Assembly: GCA_964016885.1 (NCBI GenBank)
Contig: OZ024743.1
Span: 192,950,155-193,014,154, forward strand
Length of the DNA: 64,000 bases
Reading direction: 5' to 3'
From: Eledone cirrhosa
Lineage: Eukaryota; Mollusca; Cephalopoda; Octopoda; Eledonidae
Both the position numbers and the translations under genes were made by a program. This document shows, in pieces, positions 60,901 to 63,084 of this stretch. How positions within the stretch are numbered: the stretch's first letter is position 1; the number at the start of each line of letters is the position of its first letter. Below the pieces are notes generated by a model. That model worked only from the letters and a program-made list of their open reading frames with translations. It searched no databases and had not been told where the DNA came from.

Positions 60901-62235
60901 CAGTAGTTAGCATTATCTATGTTACAGAAGTTCCCAATTCTATGCCCAAATGAGAAACATTTTTAATACAACTGATTTGCACTGTGCAGCTAGGATGTTA
61001 GAGCTGTATTTAAACTTCAGAAATAGTGCTCAAACATATTGCAAAAACAAAGTCAAATTTGCCTTTCATCTTTTCTAGGTTGATAAAAAAAAAGTACCAG
61101 TCATGTAGTGGGATTGACTCTCTCTCTCTCTCTCTCTCTGAAATCGGCTGTGCTCAGGCCTTGAGAAGGGAAGGGCTCTGCCAGGTTTAATCCTTTAACA
61201 TTTAAACCGGCTTGTATCTGGCCAGAATTCTCTCACCTCTTTCTGTTCAAACCAGCTGTAACCGGCCACTCATACTGATGTTAAGGTATTATTCTCAAAA
61301 TAAATATTAAAATCTCATAGATTCGATATTATATGAAGTAATTATGTGAGAAAAAGCCTTTACTGTGAAAATATAGCGTAATGCAAATGCTAAAGGGTTA
61401 AGAAATGCCCCTATGACTACATCAGAAGTTACAGGTCCATAGATACATATTGTTAGAACAAAGATTGGTTGTTTTAGAAAAAAAAAAAAGAAATTAACAA
61501 TTATTACTCCACCACCATAATCCATGTTTTTGCTTTTGATGCAATTAATAAATTGATGTATGCCAGAGAAAGTTTACATGCTCTCAAATAGCTCTTTCCT
61601 GATATTGATTTCTTTTTCTTAAATGACATTCATGTTGACATTTGTCTGGATTTGTATTTCGTTTGACAAGTTAGTCTAGCATCAGATTTTGATGTAGTCA
61701 GCCAAGTATATTTATAAACTCACCAACACTAGAAAGGTTATCTTCTCAGGTACATATTGCAATTTATCAGTTATATGAGAGTAGCTGCTTTACTAGTTAG
61801 ACTGTTAGTGAGAAAGACAGTAAAAGGCAAAAACTGACAGTAAAGAAGGTAGAACATTGCAATAAGATAGTTAAACCAAAGAGGATGGAACATGAAAAAA
61901 TAGCATGTGACTGAACTTTCATTCCTTTCTACAGTATTCGTTAGAAAAACCTAAAGACAGCTGAAACTACATAGTGCTACAAATTCTACAATATCTCTGG
62001 CCTGTCAATATTCATCTAGCTATGAAAAAATAATCCATATGTAGAAAATTCTTTTTATGTTGAATTAAATCTAATGCATTTGCCAATTAATTTTAGGTTA
62101 AAAAAAATTCACTTACTGTGTACAGGAGTCTTTACCAGCAAAAGGATTAGTTGCTAAGTTTTCAACTTCATCATTTTGTTGCGAGACAATGCTATTAATC
62201 AGTAGTTCAAGCTTGTCATTATTTTTTTTGGCCAT
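10485..62235 (-). CDS. NBR1: NBR1 orthologue, selective autophagy receptor (16 exons visible, 5' end outside window)
   Basis: Seen: sixteen exons join to 1063 codons plus TGA, with every intron GT-AG and every phase matching. Residue numbers count from the Met at 62235. Domains: ZZ finger 185-235; Lys/Glu-rich helix 284-335; FW domain 335-440; QDLLSFE 530-536; LIR core 641-644; His/Gln-rich 779-825; amphipathic helix about 878-902; paired Cys/His motifs 937-983; UBA about 1014-1052. Known: NBR1 links ubiquitylated cargo (UBA) to LC3/GABARAP on phagophores (LIR) and oligomerises or binds p62 through PB1. Human NBR1 is 966 residues including PB1, so this protein is longer. The ATG at 62235 directly follows an AG acceptor, so it is probably an internal Met, with PB1 exons beyond 64000. 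Introns total about 48.6 kb; the largest are 17416-27648 and 46562-54700. Confidence 0.93.
11100..14380 (-). mobile_element. RTE-type LINE copy 2, nearly full-length, broken
   Basis: In the last NBR1 intron, same strand as the gene. The endonuclease opens at 14358 (FRVGTMNVGTLKGRSNEVVE, CCIQETRW, ISAYAPQSG, AGDLNGHVG) and stops at a TGA at 13588-13590, where copy 1 has a Pro codon. The linker (13512-13027) ends at a deletion of roughly 60-70 bp. RT 13124-11727 has LAFVDLEKAFDRVP, GVHQGSVLSPLLF and ELLYADDLTLIAES. Then a PHD-like finger, a 20-C run causing a frameshift (11733-11752), and the C-terminal domain to 11204. The tail ends near 11100. Confidence 0.92.
11733..11752. repeat. poly-C (G on coding strand) tract, 20 bp
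   Basis: Replaces a short Gly-coding stretch (GGGCSES in copy 3) and shifts the frame of copy 2 between the finger and the C-terminal domain. Confidence 0.9.
14397..14679. repeat. short direct repeat pair upstream of RTE copy 2
   Basis: GCGAGAAGGTAAGGTTTAAA occurs at about 14453 and again at about 14639, 186 bp apart, in otherwise unassigned G-rich sequence. Confidence 0.6.
15052..16395 (-). mobile_element. RTE-type LINE copy 3, 5'-truncated
   Basis: Nearly identical to the 3' part of copy 2. From 16395: LAKTKVLVCRKENKAP, a PHD-like finger with both final Cys (FICGWC), SEST and RTGWKKFREL, then MKGRLYDACIRTAMLHGSET with a 3-4 nt change near 15905 that shifts the frame, and the C-terminal domain to about 15636. 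The tail carries a tandem 112-bp duplication (15151-15374) and ends at CATCATC, 15052. Confidence 0.9.
15151..15374. repeat. 112-bp tandem duplication in RTE tail
   Basis: GGACTGTCTGG at 15151 and GGACTTTCTGG at 15263 start two units that differ at only a few bases. A third start (15375) is truncated. Confidence 0.85.
16396..16431. repeat. tandem 17-bp duplication between LINE and SINE
   Basis: GTCAATTACAATTTTAT at 16396-16412 and again at 16415-16431, separated by TT. The uninterrupted copy has one such unit near 2563. Confidence 0.9.
16434..16784 (+). mobile_element. tRNA-derived SINE, family A, complete
   Basis: The tRNA-like head has an A box (TGGCTTAGTGGTTAGAG) and B box (GGTTGTGAGTTCAATTC), then a body (TGTGTCCTTGAGCAAGACAC), then a tail (GTTAGGAAGGGCATCCAGC to GGACGTAAAATG) that matches the RTE 3' tail in reverse orientation at 15052-15400. 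It ends in (GATG)n. Pol III would transcribe it; it encodes nothing. Confidence 0.88.
17015..17225 (-). mobile_element. SINE/RTE tail variant, minus
   Basis: Same sequence block as 28510-28830 and 51840-52240 (GGGTTTTCACTGACTGCATC, CAGTACTCAAACAGGGCTAC). Confidence 0.55.
17304..17415 (-). CDS. NBR1: NBR1 exon o, amphipathic helix before UBA
   Basis: 112 nt, acceptor CTCTTGCAG, donor GTGAGT, phase 2 in and 0 out. AVHVASKVVHAYSTAKDAFY is in the position of the human segment GGLVKGALSVAASAYKALF, the membrane-binding amphipathic helix (J domain) next to the UBA. Confidence 0.9.
17690..18640 (+). mobile_element. R2-like LINE C-terminal remnant
   Basis: Broken frames read KYRLCKTKIEDISYIIANC with YLSMKH (a CX..C-H/C finger-like block), then VAEVSCSLDVNVVRK, TGYIPTHLDQSITELGF and LIHMLQIAPISGTFKI. 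These resemble, from memory, the C-terminal part of restriction-like-endonuclease LINE proteins common in invertebrates. Stops and shifts separate the blocks. Confidence 0.5.
18641..19630. other. intron sequence, no gene seen
   Basis: Contains a (CA)n run (18731-18751), a small GGCCACCGGGAAGGTGGCC palindrome near 18662, and a (TA)n at 19374-19388. No feature beyond this. Confidence 0.5.
19632..19774 (-). mobile_element. SINE family B, minus
   Basis: CTGAAAGGATGAAAAGCAAA, GCAGGATTTGAACTCAGAG and GATGATTCTGCC mark a moderately diverged copy. Confidence 0.7.
19866..19906. repeat. (TA)n microsatellite
   Basis: About 40 bp of pure TA. Confidence 0.9.
19925..21080. other. intron sequence, no gene seen
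   Basis: AT-rich. A self-complementary AAAGATTATATAAAGTATATA / TATATACTTTATATAATCTTT pair lies at about 20422-20474. Confidence 0.5.
21081..21250 (+). mobile_element. SINE family B, plus, two fragments
   Basis: AGTTTAAATTCCATTAAAGT to ATACCAATCCAGTGCAA (21081-21180), then a second B-box-like ATTCAGAGTTCAAATGCTAC near 21220. Confidence 0.6.
21251..23762. other. intron sequence, no gene seen
   Basis: Very AT-rich (poly-A runs near 22950). A short RTE-tail piece (GGTGCTAGGAAGGGCATCTG to AACGTAAAAAC) lies at 21815-21905, plus strand. About 23305-23395 repeats at about 23955-24060 (AGAAAATTGAAAGAACAATA). Confidence 0.5.
23763..23957 (-). mobile_element. SINE family B, minus, with poly-A insertion
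   Basis: TTATCAACCTTGAAAGGATG and GGGATTTGAACTCAGAAC are followed by an expanded A run near 23900. It is flanked by two copies of a local sequence (see finding). Confidence 0.7.
24840..25235 (+). mobile_element. RTE/SINE tail, plus, degraded
   Basis: CACACCCAGCACACACTGTA, repeated 'GTTGGTxxxGGAAGG' blocks, and the end CATGCTAGCAAGGAAAACAA before ATGATG. Confidence 0.65.
25884..26094. mobile_element. 211-bp MITE, TTAA-flanked
   Basis: TTAA (25880-25883), CCCTTTAGCATTTAAACCGACC ... ATGTTAAAGGG, TTAA (26095-26098). The right end inverts to CCCTTTAACAT. The interior matches 61191-61397 (CTCATAGATTCGATA, TTATGTGAGAAAAAG). No coding capacity. Confidence 0.88.
26348..26545 (-). mobile_element. RTE/SINE tail, minus
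   Basis: ATCATCATCATTTTATGTTC, CATGTTGGCATGTGTTGGAC and TTTCTACACC follow the family order. Confidence 0.6.
26546..27250. other. intron sequence, no gene seen
   Basis: AT-rich with GA and TA simple repeats; nothing recognised. Confidence 0.5.
27251..27425 (-). mobile_element. SINE family A head, minus, B box deleted
   Basis: The minus strand starts AGAGCATGTTATCTAGTGGTTAGGG (A box) and continues TTCTTGAGCAAAATGCTTCA. The B-box portion seen in the copy at 16434 is missing. Confidence 0.65.
27649..28168 (-). CDS. NBR1: NBR1 exon n, Ala- and His/Gln-rich segment
   Basis: 520 nt, acceptor ATTTCAG, donor GTAGAC, phase 1 in and 2 out. The frame is fixed by both splice junctions. It encodes an Ala-rich half followed by His runs (8 and 5) and Gln runs (6 and 6), residues 779-825, from CAC/CAG trinucleotide repeats. 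This is intrinsically disordered; the repeats have no counterpart in human NBR1. Confidence 0.88.
28372..28505 (-). mobile_element. SINE family B, minus
   Basis: TTATTTTATCAACCTCAAAATG and GAATTATGAACTCAGAA; diverged. Confidence 0.65.
28510..28830 (-). mobile_element. RTE/SINE tail variant, minus
   Basis: CATCGTCGTCATCATTTTAT, GGTAGGTCTTCACAGATCAG, then TTTCTATGGCTGGATACCC, matching the block order at 51840-52240. Confidence 0.65.
28843..29045 (-). mobile_element. SINE family B, minus, well preserved
   Basis: TTATTTTATCGACCCCGTAAG, GATGAAAGGCAAAGCTAAC and TACCGATACTGCCAATCC. Part of a family C copy follows at 29080-29165 (GTGACAAGGCTGGCCCTTTG). Confidence 0.8.
29643..29876 (-). CDS. NBR1: NBR1 exon m, LC3-interacting region (LIR)
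   Basis: 234 nt, phase 1 to 1. SQSDSDFFIVPLPDCF aligns with the human NBR1 LIR segment SSEDYIIILPECF. The core F641-x-x-V644 (29797-29808) follows acidic and Ser residues, as expected for an Atg8-family ligand that phosphorylation can strengthen. Confidence 0.95.
29955..30098 (+). mobile_element. SINE family B, plus
   Basis: The head GGATTGATACTATTGGTGGAGC and B-box-like TCTCAATTCAAATCCCGC, ending at ACTGATAAAATAAAGTAA. Confidence 0.7.
30110..30535 (+). mobile_element. Penelope-like element 3' fragment with GIY-YIG nuclease
   Basis: The frame reads GLDIQLAHSGPSLRGYLSKK, one stop at 30212-30214, then TGMCQQTHVVYRIEYNKCKE, FYIGSMTRALHTCIKEHLN. VVY..., FYIG and R...IKEH are the GIY-YIG endonuclease signature that ends Penelope-like retroelements. 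It lies in the NBR1 intron 28169-... upstream of exon m, opposite strand to the gene. The RT is absent here. Confidence 0.8.
30536..31542. other. intron sequence, no gene seen
   Basis: AT-rich, (CA)n and (TG)n stretches at 31000-31210; nothing recognised. Confidence 0.5.
31543..31605. repeat. hairpin, second copy of the CTAGCAG module
   Basis: ACTAGCAGAAAACCACCC and GGGCGGTTTTCTGCTAGT pair with one A/G difference. TA-rich flanks (TATATAGAG / CTATATAT) extend the stem to about 25 bp. Confidence 0.85.
31606..32100. repeat. unassigned repeat-like block with inverted GTCTGTCT
   Basis: TGTCTGTCTGTCTGTC follows the hairpin; ATCTGTCTGTATGTCTGGC at 31838 opposes GACAGACAGACAGAAAT at about 32047. 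It contains a CpG-bearing stretch (GACGCGCTCAGCGCG) and CTCT runs. No coding sequence. Confidence 0.5.
32365..32535 (-). mobile_element. SINE family C, minus
   Basis: AAATTTCATTCACAAGGCAT, ACACTTGCCCAATG and a minus-strand A-box-like GGCCATGTGGCTAAGAAAT. Confidence 0.7.
32800..33260 (-). mobile_element. two RTE/SINE tails in tandem, minus
   Basis: Both start at CATCATCAT (about 32800 and 33050) and carry GCATGGGTT, then CTGGATGCCCTTCCTAATGC or ACTAGATGCCTTACCTAATGC. Confidence 0.7.
33325..34010 (-). mobile_element. RTE-type LINE, 3' terminal copy, minus
   Basis: The tail (33325-33770), then minus-strand coding remnants matching copy 1: TWDEVIKADLAQLHLSK-like around 33800, the RRLRWYGHV-like segment around 33920, and INELREKLGI near 33985. 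5'-truncated. Confidence 0.8.
34011..34130 (-). mobile_element. RTE/SINE tail, minus
   Basis: ATCATCACTGTCATTTTTAG, CATGTTGGCATGTGCTGGA and GTGGATGCCCTTCTTCAG. Confidence 0.55.
34290..34435 (-). mobile_element. SINE family C, minus
   Basis: GTTTCTGTCTACCAATTCAT and TCACAAGGCATTGGTCAG, then the diverged head to GCTAGAAAGTTT on minus. Confidence 0.6.
34909..35023. repeat. (TA)n repeats with AAATCCAGTTATTTT inverted motif
   Basis: Two TA blocks (34909-34934 and 34977-35023). AAAATAACTGGATTTT at 34877 and AAAATCCAGTTATTTTG at 34956 form an inverted pair around the first block. Confidence 0.75.
35035..35375 (-). mobile_element. SINE family C, minus
   Basis: TCAATTTCACTCACAAAGAT, AACACTTGCGCGAGGTGCC and an additional left portion shared with 8790-9095 and 42550 (TTGTTTGATTAATGGCAC). 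Confidence 0.6.
35413..35586 (-). CDS. NBR1: NBR1 exon l, Ser-rich linker
   Basis: 174 nt, phase 1 to 1, donor GTAGGT. It holds a nine-Ser run (AGC/AGT repeat, about 35505-35533) between DMDQLTVSN and VALLPDELDTDYNPFAKGWA. The acidic/aromatic end is not a motif I can name. Confidence 0.88.
35590..37480. other. intron sequence, no gene seen; RTE C-terminal trace
   Basis: 35840-36230 contains minus-strand traces of the RTE C-terminal domain (about 36000: LKRLIEIKPVRFIGCV-like) with stops. A 16-G run lies at 37194-37209. The small open frames at 36379 and 36721 have no supporting features. Confidence 0.4.
37480..37700 (-). mobile_element. RTE/SINE tail, minus
   Basis: CATCATCATCCTTTTATGTTTGC and TGATGCTCTTCCTAACACC follow the tail order. 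Confidence 0.65.
38051..38357 (-). CDS. NBR1: NBR1 exon k, linker with QDLLSFE motif
   Basis: 307 nt, acceptor TTTTTCACAG, donor GTAAGT. Mostly low-complexity, but QDLLSFENL (530-538), followed later by NNTPLG, matches the human QDLLSFELL ... HNTPVD segment. This is short conserved sequence outside the named domains. Confidence 0.92.
38853..38983 (-). CDS. NBR1: NBR1 exon j, end of FW domain
   Basis: 131 nt, phase 1 in and 0 out, donor GTTAGA. KYQSFWKLCHSSVLFGPRVC matches the FW end; W420 is the third signature Trp. At the fourth position (human RVWCSI) this protein has RVCCSI, so the Trp is Cys434. Confidence 0.96.
39171..39359 (-). mobile_element. SINE family B, minus
   Basis: GAAGGATGAAAGGCAAATG, GATTTGAACTCAGAATG and CCAATTTTACCATTCCACC. 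Confidence 0.75.
39361..40084. other. intron sequence, no gene seen
   Basis: A-rich; no recognised element. Confidence 0.5.
40085..40235 (+). mobile_element. RTE/SINE tail, plus
   Basis: GGCATCCAGCTGTAGAAGCC to TGCCAGTATGGAAAAGCAGA, ending in (GATG)n. Confidence 0.65.
40264..40323. repeat. (TA)n microsatellite, about 58 bp
   Basis: The longest pure TA tract in the window, directly followed by ACTAGCATTAAAGCCCGGCG. Confidence 0.9.
40324..41170. repeat. unassigned repeat starting ACTAGCATTAAAGCCCGGC
   Basis: The CCCGGCGTTGCTCGGGGTC start is a short GC-rich hairpin (CCCGGCG...CGGGG) typical of the ends of dispersed invertebrate repeats. The interior has no supportable ORF. Confidence 0.4.
41290..41670 (+). 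mobile_element. RTE-type LINE, 3' terminal copy, plus
   Basis: Plus-strand remnants of the C-terminal domain (CNVSVRERQNLDELKEKLGL-like, RRLRWFGLVICMDND-like), then a tail ending CCCATGCAAGCGTAAAAACG and (ATG)n. Confidence 0.75.
41748..41861. repeat. large palindrome, 55-bp arms, 3-bp spacer
   Basis: The left arm TATAGAAATGATTTCTACAG to TCAGGA faces the right arm TCCTGA to CTGTAGAAGTCATTTCTATA. Arms differ at only a few positions; spacer ATG (41803-41805 region). Confidence 0.9.
42033..42147 (-). CDS. NBR1: NBR1 exon i, middle of FW domain
   Basis: 115 nt, phase 0 in and 1 out, donor GTCAGT. VTVPFLQPGEKGDVTVCLTA corresponds to human VLVPCLKAGHVGVVSVEFIA, the beta-sandwich core of the domain. 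Confidence 0.95.
42262..42440 (+). mobile_element. SINE family A, plus, degraded
   Basis: A decayed tRNA-like head (ATAGTTATATGTTCAAATCG), GTGTTGTACATCTGAGCAAG and TATCCAGCTGTAAAAATAG. Confidence 0.6.
42550..42868 (-). mobile_element. SINE family C, minus, full-length
   Basis: The minus-strand head CAGCCGAATGGTTAAGAAAT (A box), then AGGCAAGTG, then CTTATGAGTGAAATTGGGTAG, ending near 42550. It is the best family C copy here, adjacent to NBR1 exon h. Confidence 0.8.
42926..43046 (-). CDS. NBR1: NBR1 exon h, start of FW domain
   Basis: 121 nt, acceptor TTTCTAG, donor GTTAGT. ATFVCDVTIPDGTKVYPL followed by TWRMKNTGKFAWSEKT closely matches the FW domain start (human ATFVDENLPDGT and HWRMKNTG). 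It carries W360 and W370, the first two signature Trp residues. Confidence 0.97.
43085..43740 (+). mobile_element. RTE-type LINE, 3' terminal copy, plus
   Basis: CATGAACGACAAAGCATCAA, GGCATGAGAGGAATCAGATG and ATGGACATGTGATGCATATG are nucleotide remnants of the RERQSINEL ... YGHVM domain. The tail runs to GCCAGCATGGAAGATGGATG and TGATGATC at 43735. Confidence 0.75.
44500..44925 (+). mobile_element. RTE/SINE tail, plus, degraded
   Basis: GATAGGAAGGGAATCCAGCC, GTGTCAAATACATGACAACC and GCTAGCAGGGAAAGTAGATG. Confidence 0.6.
45018..46106 (-). mobile_element. piggyBac-like element B, deleted, TTAA-flanked
   Basis: TTAA both sides (45014-45017 and 46107-46110); ends CCCTTTAGCATTCA and TTTGAACACTAAAGGG. 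The minus strand holds the start of a piggyBac-type transposase (GFTHDDIQNEQETKDNISDL, acidic) broken by frameshifts, with DAKALDYFLLFLP-like sequence further on. It lacks the C-terminal half and so all distal catalytic residues. Confidence 0.9.
46409..46561 (-). CDS. NBR1: NBR1 exon g, basic coiled-coil
   Basis: 153 nt, phase 2 to 2. MAKMLNKKKKEEKLMEWQMK followed by Lys/Glu-rich sequence forms a charged helix between ZZ and FW, at the position of the second coiled coil of vertebrate NBR1. Confidence 0.9.
46640..48170 (+). mobile_element. RTE-type LINE, plus, degraded
   Basis: Starts within RT: a frame with TDCPWELLYADDLVLIAKSM (motif C) near 46685-46745, then MKDRLYNAYVQKA-like at 46940 and REKLGIRRIGCSVQERRLRW-like at 47090. 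A long tail follows to about 48170 (GTTAGGAAGGACATCTAGC, AACTCATGTAAGCATAGAAA). Confidence 0.8.
48540..50530 (-). mobile_element. Penelope-like reverse transcriptase remnant
   Basis: Minus strand: INFLDVTLNL (49521-49550), a motif following the RT core of a common invertebrate Penelope-like group, and MLIKENNLISNYQKSNPHMI near 50200-50290. Many stops; no intact frame over 70 codons. The 48540-49450 part is TG-rich and not readable as protein. Confidence 0.5.
50646..51728 (-). mobile_element. piggyBac-like element C, deleted, TTAA/ATAA flanks
   Basis: Left TTAA (50642-50645), right ATAA (51729-51732, one base changed). Very similar to element B throughout. A 151-codon frame holds THNDIQNEQETKDNISGLSS, then KALDYFLLFLPQTFFEVVAE and RGKPDLLWRPIDAVEM, matching piggyBac transposase N-terminal sequence. 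Confidence 0.9.
51840..52245 (-). mobile_element. RTE/SINE tail variant, minus
   Basis: CATCATCAAACATCTGCTTT, GATGGGTCTTCACAAATCAAG and TGGATGAATGCCCTTCCTAT. Confidence 0.65.
52460..54565 (+). mobile_element. RTE-type LINE, plus, multiply deleted
   Basis: Covers most of the element in pieces: endonuclease VDVCCIQETRCRGT (52525-52572) and IISAYAPQSGLADKLKDHF (52755-52810), RT block FVPGSCTTDAFLLMKQL (53193-53242), motif C as SYVDDLLLIAKT (53513-53548; YVDD where siblings have YADD), then RTGWKKFRGLLPLLATKVFS and MKGRLYEACLRTAMLHGSGT. The tail ends near 54560. Antisense to NBR1 in the intron between exons f and g. Confidence 0.88.
54565..54700. other. short intron stretch before exon f donor
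   Basis: AT-rich; nothing recognised. Confidence 0.4.
54701..54937 (-). CDS. NBR1: NBR1 exon f, second half of ZZ zinc finger
   Basis: 237 nt, acceptor TTGCAG after a long pyrimidine run, donor GTAAAG. NCPDYDLCENC supplies C207, C213 and C216, and the HDPTH stretch supplies H223 and H227, completing the eight ZZ ligands. FLKLRRP after the finger matches NBR1 of other animals (LLKLRRP in human). The following 48 residues are a less conserved linker. Confidence 0.96.
55215..55287 (-). CDS. NBR1: NBR1 exon e, first half of ZZ zinc finger
   Basis: 73 nt, GTAAGT donor, phase 1 in and 2 out. Encodes HEGIICDSCQRTIVGIRFKC: zinc ligands C190, C193 and C204. The pattern matches the N-terminal half of a ZZ domain; C207 comes from the next exon. 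Confidence 0.95.
55325..55530 (-). mobile_element. RTE 3' terminal trace, minus
   Basis: ATCATCATTTAAATGTCTAC, CATGCTTGCATGTGTTGGAC, then TTTCTTAGTCTTCCTCTAC as in the RPRKTW-coding part. Confidence 0.6.
55531..56499. other. intron sequence, no gene seen
   Basis: AT-rich; no recognised element. Confidence 0.5.
56500..56602 (-). CDS. NBR1: NBR1 exon d, helix before ZZ
   Basis: 103 nt, acceptor CTTCATAG, donor GTAAGC, phase 0 in and 1 out. VIQEMKSEILQDVINKTQD is a helical segment in the same place as the EQVVNETVEKLEQKL helix of human NBR1, just before the ZZ finger. Confidence 0.88.
56735..57240 (-). mobile_element. RTE/SINE tail with tandem internal blocks, minus
   Basis: CATGCTTGCATGGGTTAGAC and GGATGTCCTTCCTAACACC, followed by four diverged repeats of a block with GGATGGCACC, GACAAGCCA and CTGAACCC. 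Confidence 0.65.
57384..57611 (-). CDS. NBR1: NBR1 exon c
   Basis: 228 nt, phase 0 to 0, acceptor TTTTAG, donor GTAAGG. It begins VLPYLKKLTISPPILHNHV and ends LPVLLKQ. It lies in the poorly conserved stretch between PB1 and ZZ. Confidence 0.85.
57660..58140 (-). mobile_element. LINE C-terminal remnant, minus
   Basis: Minus-strand reading gives RMGWLHHVLRNDES-like and RKARKDAEG-like pieces around 57730-57900 and a YVACVRSPVIYGSET-like piece around 58060-58090. It is the same general domain as the RTE C-terminus but from a different family. Confidence 0.55.
58141..58714. other. intron sequence, no gene seen
   Basis: A short plus-strand tail trace (ATCAGCAT..CCCAGCATGGAACCC) is near 58470; otherwise AT-rich. 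Confidence 0.4.
58715..58925 (-). mobile_element. SINE family A head, minus
   Basis: The minus strand reads GCACATGGTTTAGTGGTTAGGG (A box), TTATGGGTTTGATTTCTAG (B box) and GGGGCAAGACACTCCATTT. The RTE-like tail is absent. Confidence 0.75.
59062..60531 (-). mobile_element. piggyBac-like element A, longest copy, TTAA-flanked
   Basis: Exact TTAA flanks (59058-59061 and 60532-60535), ends CCCTTTAGCATTCA / TGAACGCTAAAGGG. The transposase is open from 60292 to 59585 (235 codons): acidic N-terminus (GFTSDDIRDQKETEDNISDL), KALDYYFLFLPQSFFEVVAN, AFFTINIMFGIKQFPRLWNY, DPYISSIMAKTRFIKLNQYL. Known piggyBac transposases are about 550-600 residues with catalytic Asp residues farther along; these are missing, so it cannot act alone. 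Confidence 0.93.
60667..60757 (-). CDS. NBR1: NBR1 exon b
   Basis: 91 nt, TTCTTCAG acceptor, GTTAGT donor, phase 2 in and 0 out. It encodes a linker with RIAEVNSENTTIVTRDEET and no recognised domain. It is supported by frame continuity with both neighbours rather than by similarity. Confidence 0.75.
60990..61122 (+). mobile_element. SINE family B fragment, plus
   Basis: AAAGTCAAATTTGCCTTTCA to GTACCAGTCATGTAGTGGG, then (TC)n to 61139. Confidence 0.6.
61191..61397. mobile_element. 207-bp MITE, TTAA-flanked
   Basis: TTAA (61187-61190 and 61398-61401); left TCCTTTAACATTTAAACCGG, right AATGCTAAAGGG (inverts to CCCTTTAGCATT). Interior as in 25884-26094. The two carry independent substitutions in opposite ends, showing the ancestral end was CCCTTTAGCATT. 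Confidence 0.88.
61402..62110. other. intron sequence, no gene seen
   Basis: No coding or repeat feature recognised. Confidence 0.5.
62117..62235 (-). CDS. NBR1: NBR1 exon a (first visible)
   Basis: Encodes MAKKNNDKLELLINSIVSQQ and on to DSCTQ, a hydrophilic linker. The acceptor reads CCTTCTGTAG before ATG and the donor is GTAAGT, phase 2. A proper acceptor touching the ATG suggests that upstream exons exist and that the Met is not the true start, although a 5'UTR intron ending exactly at the ATG cannot be excluded. Confidence 0.8.
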
Positions 62236-62396
62236 CTACAGAAGGATATTTAAAAAGGAAACTTGCATGAACATACATGGCTATAGTTTAAGTACAAGTT
62301 ATTGCAGTTATATACTGTTAATTTATATTAAACATGATACTAGGTATCAAATATGTTAGAAATCATAATATCAAGTATATTATTAACGTGATTTCT

Positions 62397-62580
62397 AACA
62401 TAGGCACAAGGTCAACAGTTTGGTGAGAGGGTTTAGTCAAATGTATTGGCTCCATTGCTAGAGTGGTATTCTATTTTATCAACCCCAGAAGGATGACAAA
62501 TTTGACATCAACAGGATTTTAACTCAGAACATAAAAAAAACAACAACTAAATGTTGCAAAGCATTTTGTCAGTCCAACAT
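62397..62580 (-). mobile_element. SINE family B, minus
   Basis: TTTTATCAACCCCAGAAGGA and ACAGGATTTTAACTCAGAAC. Confidence 0.7.
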
Positions 62581-62649
62581 AATAGTAGAGTTATATCACC
62601 TCATAAGAGAATGCTGCTAAAAGAAAATGTTCTCATTCTTATATTAACT

Positions 62650-63040
62650 AGGTCAGTGGATGATAGAATCAGTAAAACAAACTAAATGTTTTATGTATTG
62701 AGTCATATTCTTTTACACCGAGTTCAAATCCCACTTACATTCCCAACTTTGTCTATCTTTTCAGTGTCGATAAAGCTAGTGCTGAGTTCGACTAAATGAA
62801 TTGTGCCTCCCCACTAAATATATGACCTTGTGGTGGATTGGTAGTATCAGTATAGCCTCGGACAACATGAGTTGCAGCATATAATAACGGCCCTTTACAT
62901 TCTGAGTTCAAATACCACCAAGGTTAGCTTTGCCTTTCATTTTTACAGGGCCAATAAAATAAAACACCAGTAATGCACTGGGGTTGATTCAATCCACTTT
63001 CTCCTTCCCATCAAATTGCTGGCCTTGTGCCAAATGTAAA
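62650..63040 (+). mobile_element. two SINE family B copies, plus, tandem
   Basis: First copy 62650-62820 (CACCGAGTTCAAATCCCACT), second 62822-63040 (GTGGATTGGTAGTATCAGTA head, TTCTGAGTTCAAATACCACC B box, CACTGGGGTTGATTCAATCC end). Confidence 0.75.
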
Positions 63041-63084
63041 AATTACTATGCAGTTCTTGAAAAGAAGGCAGGAACTATTTCATA

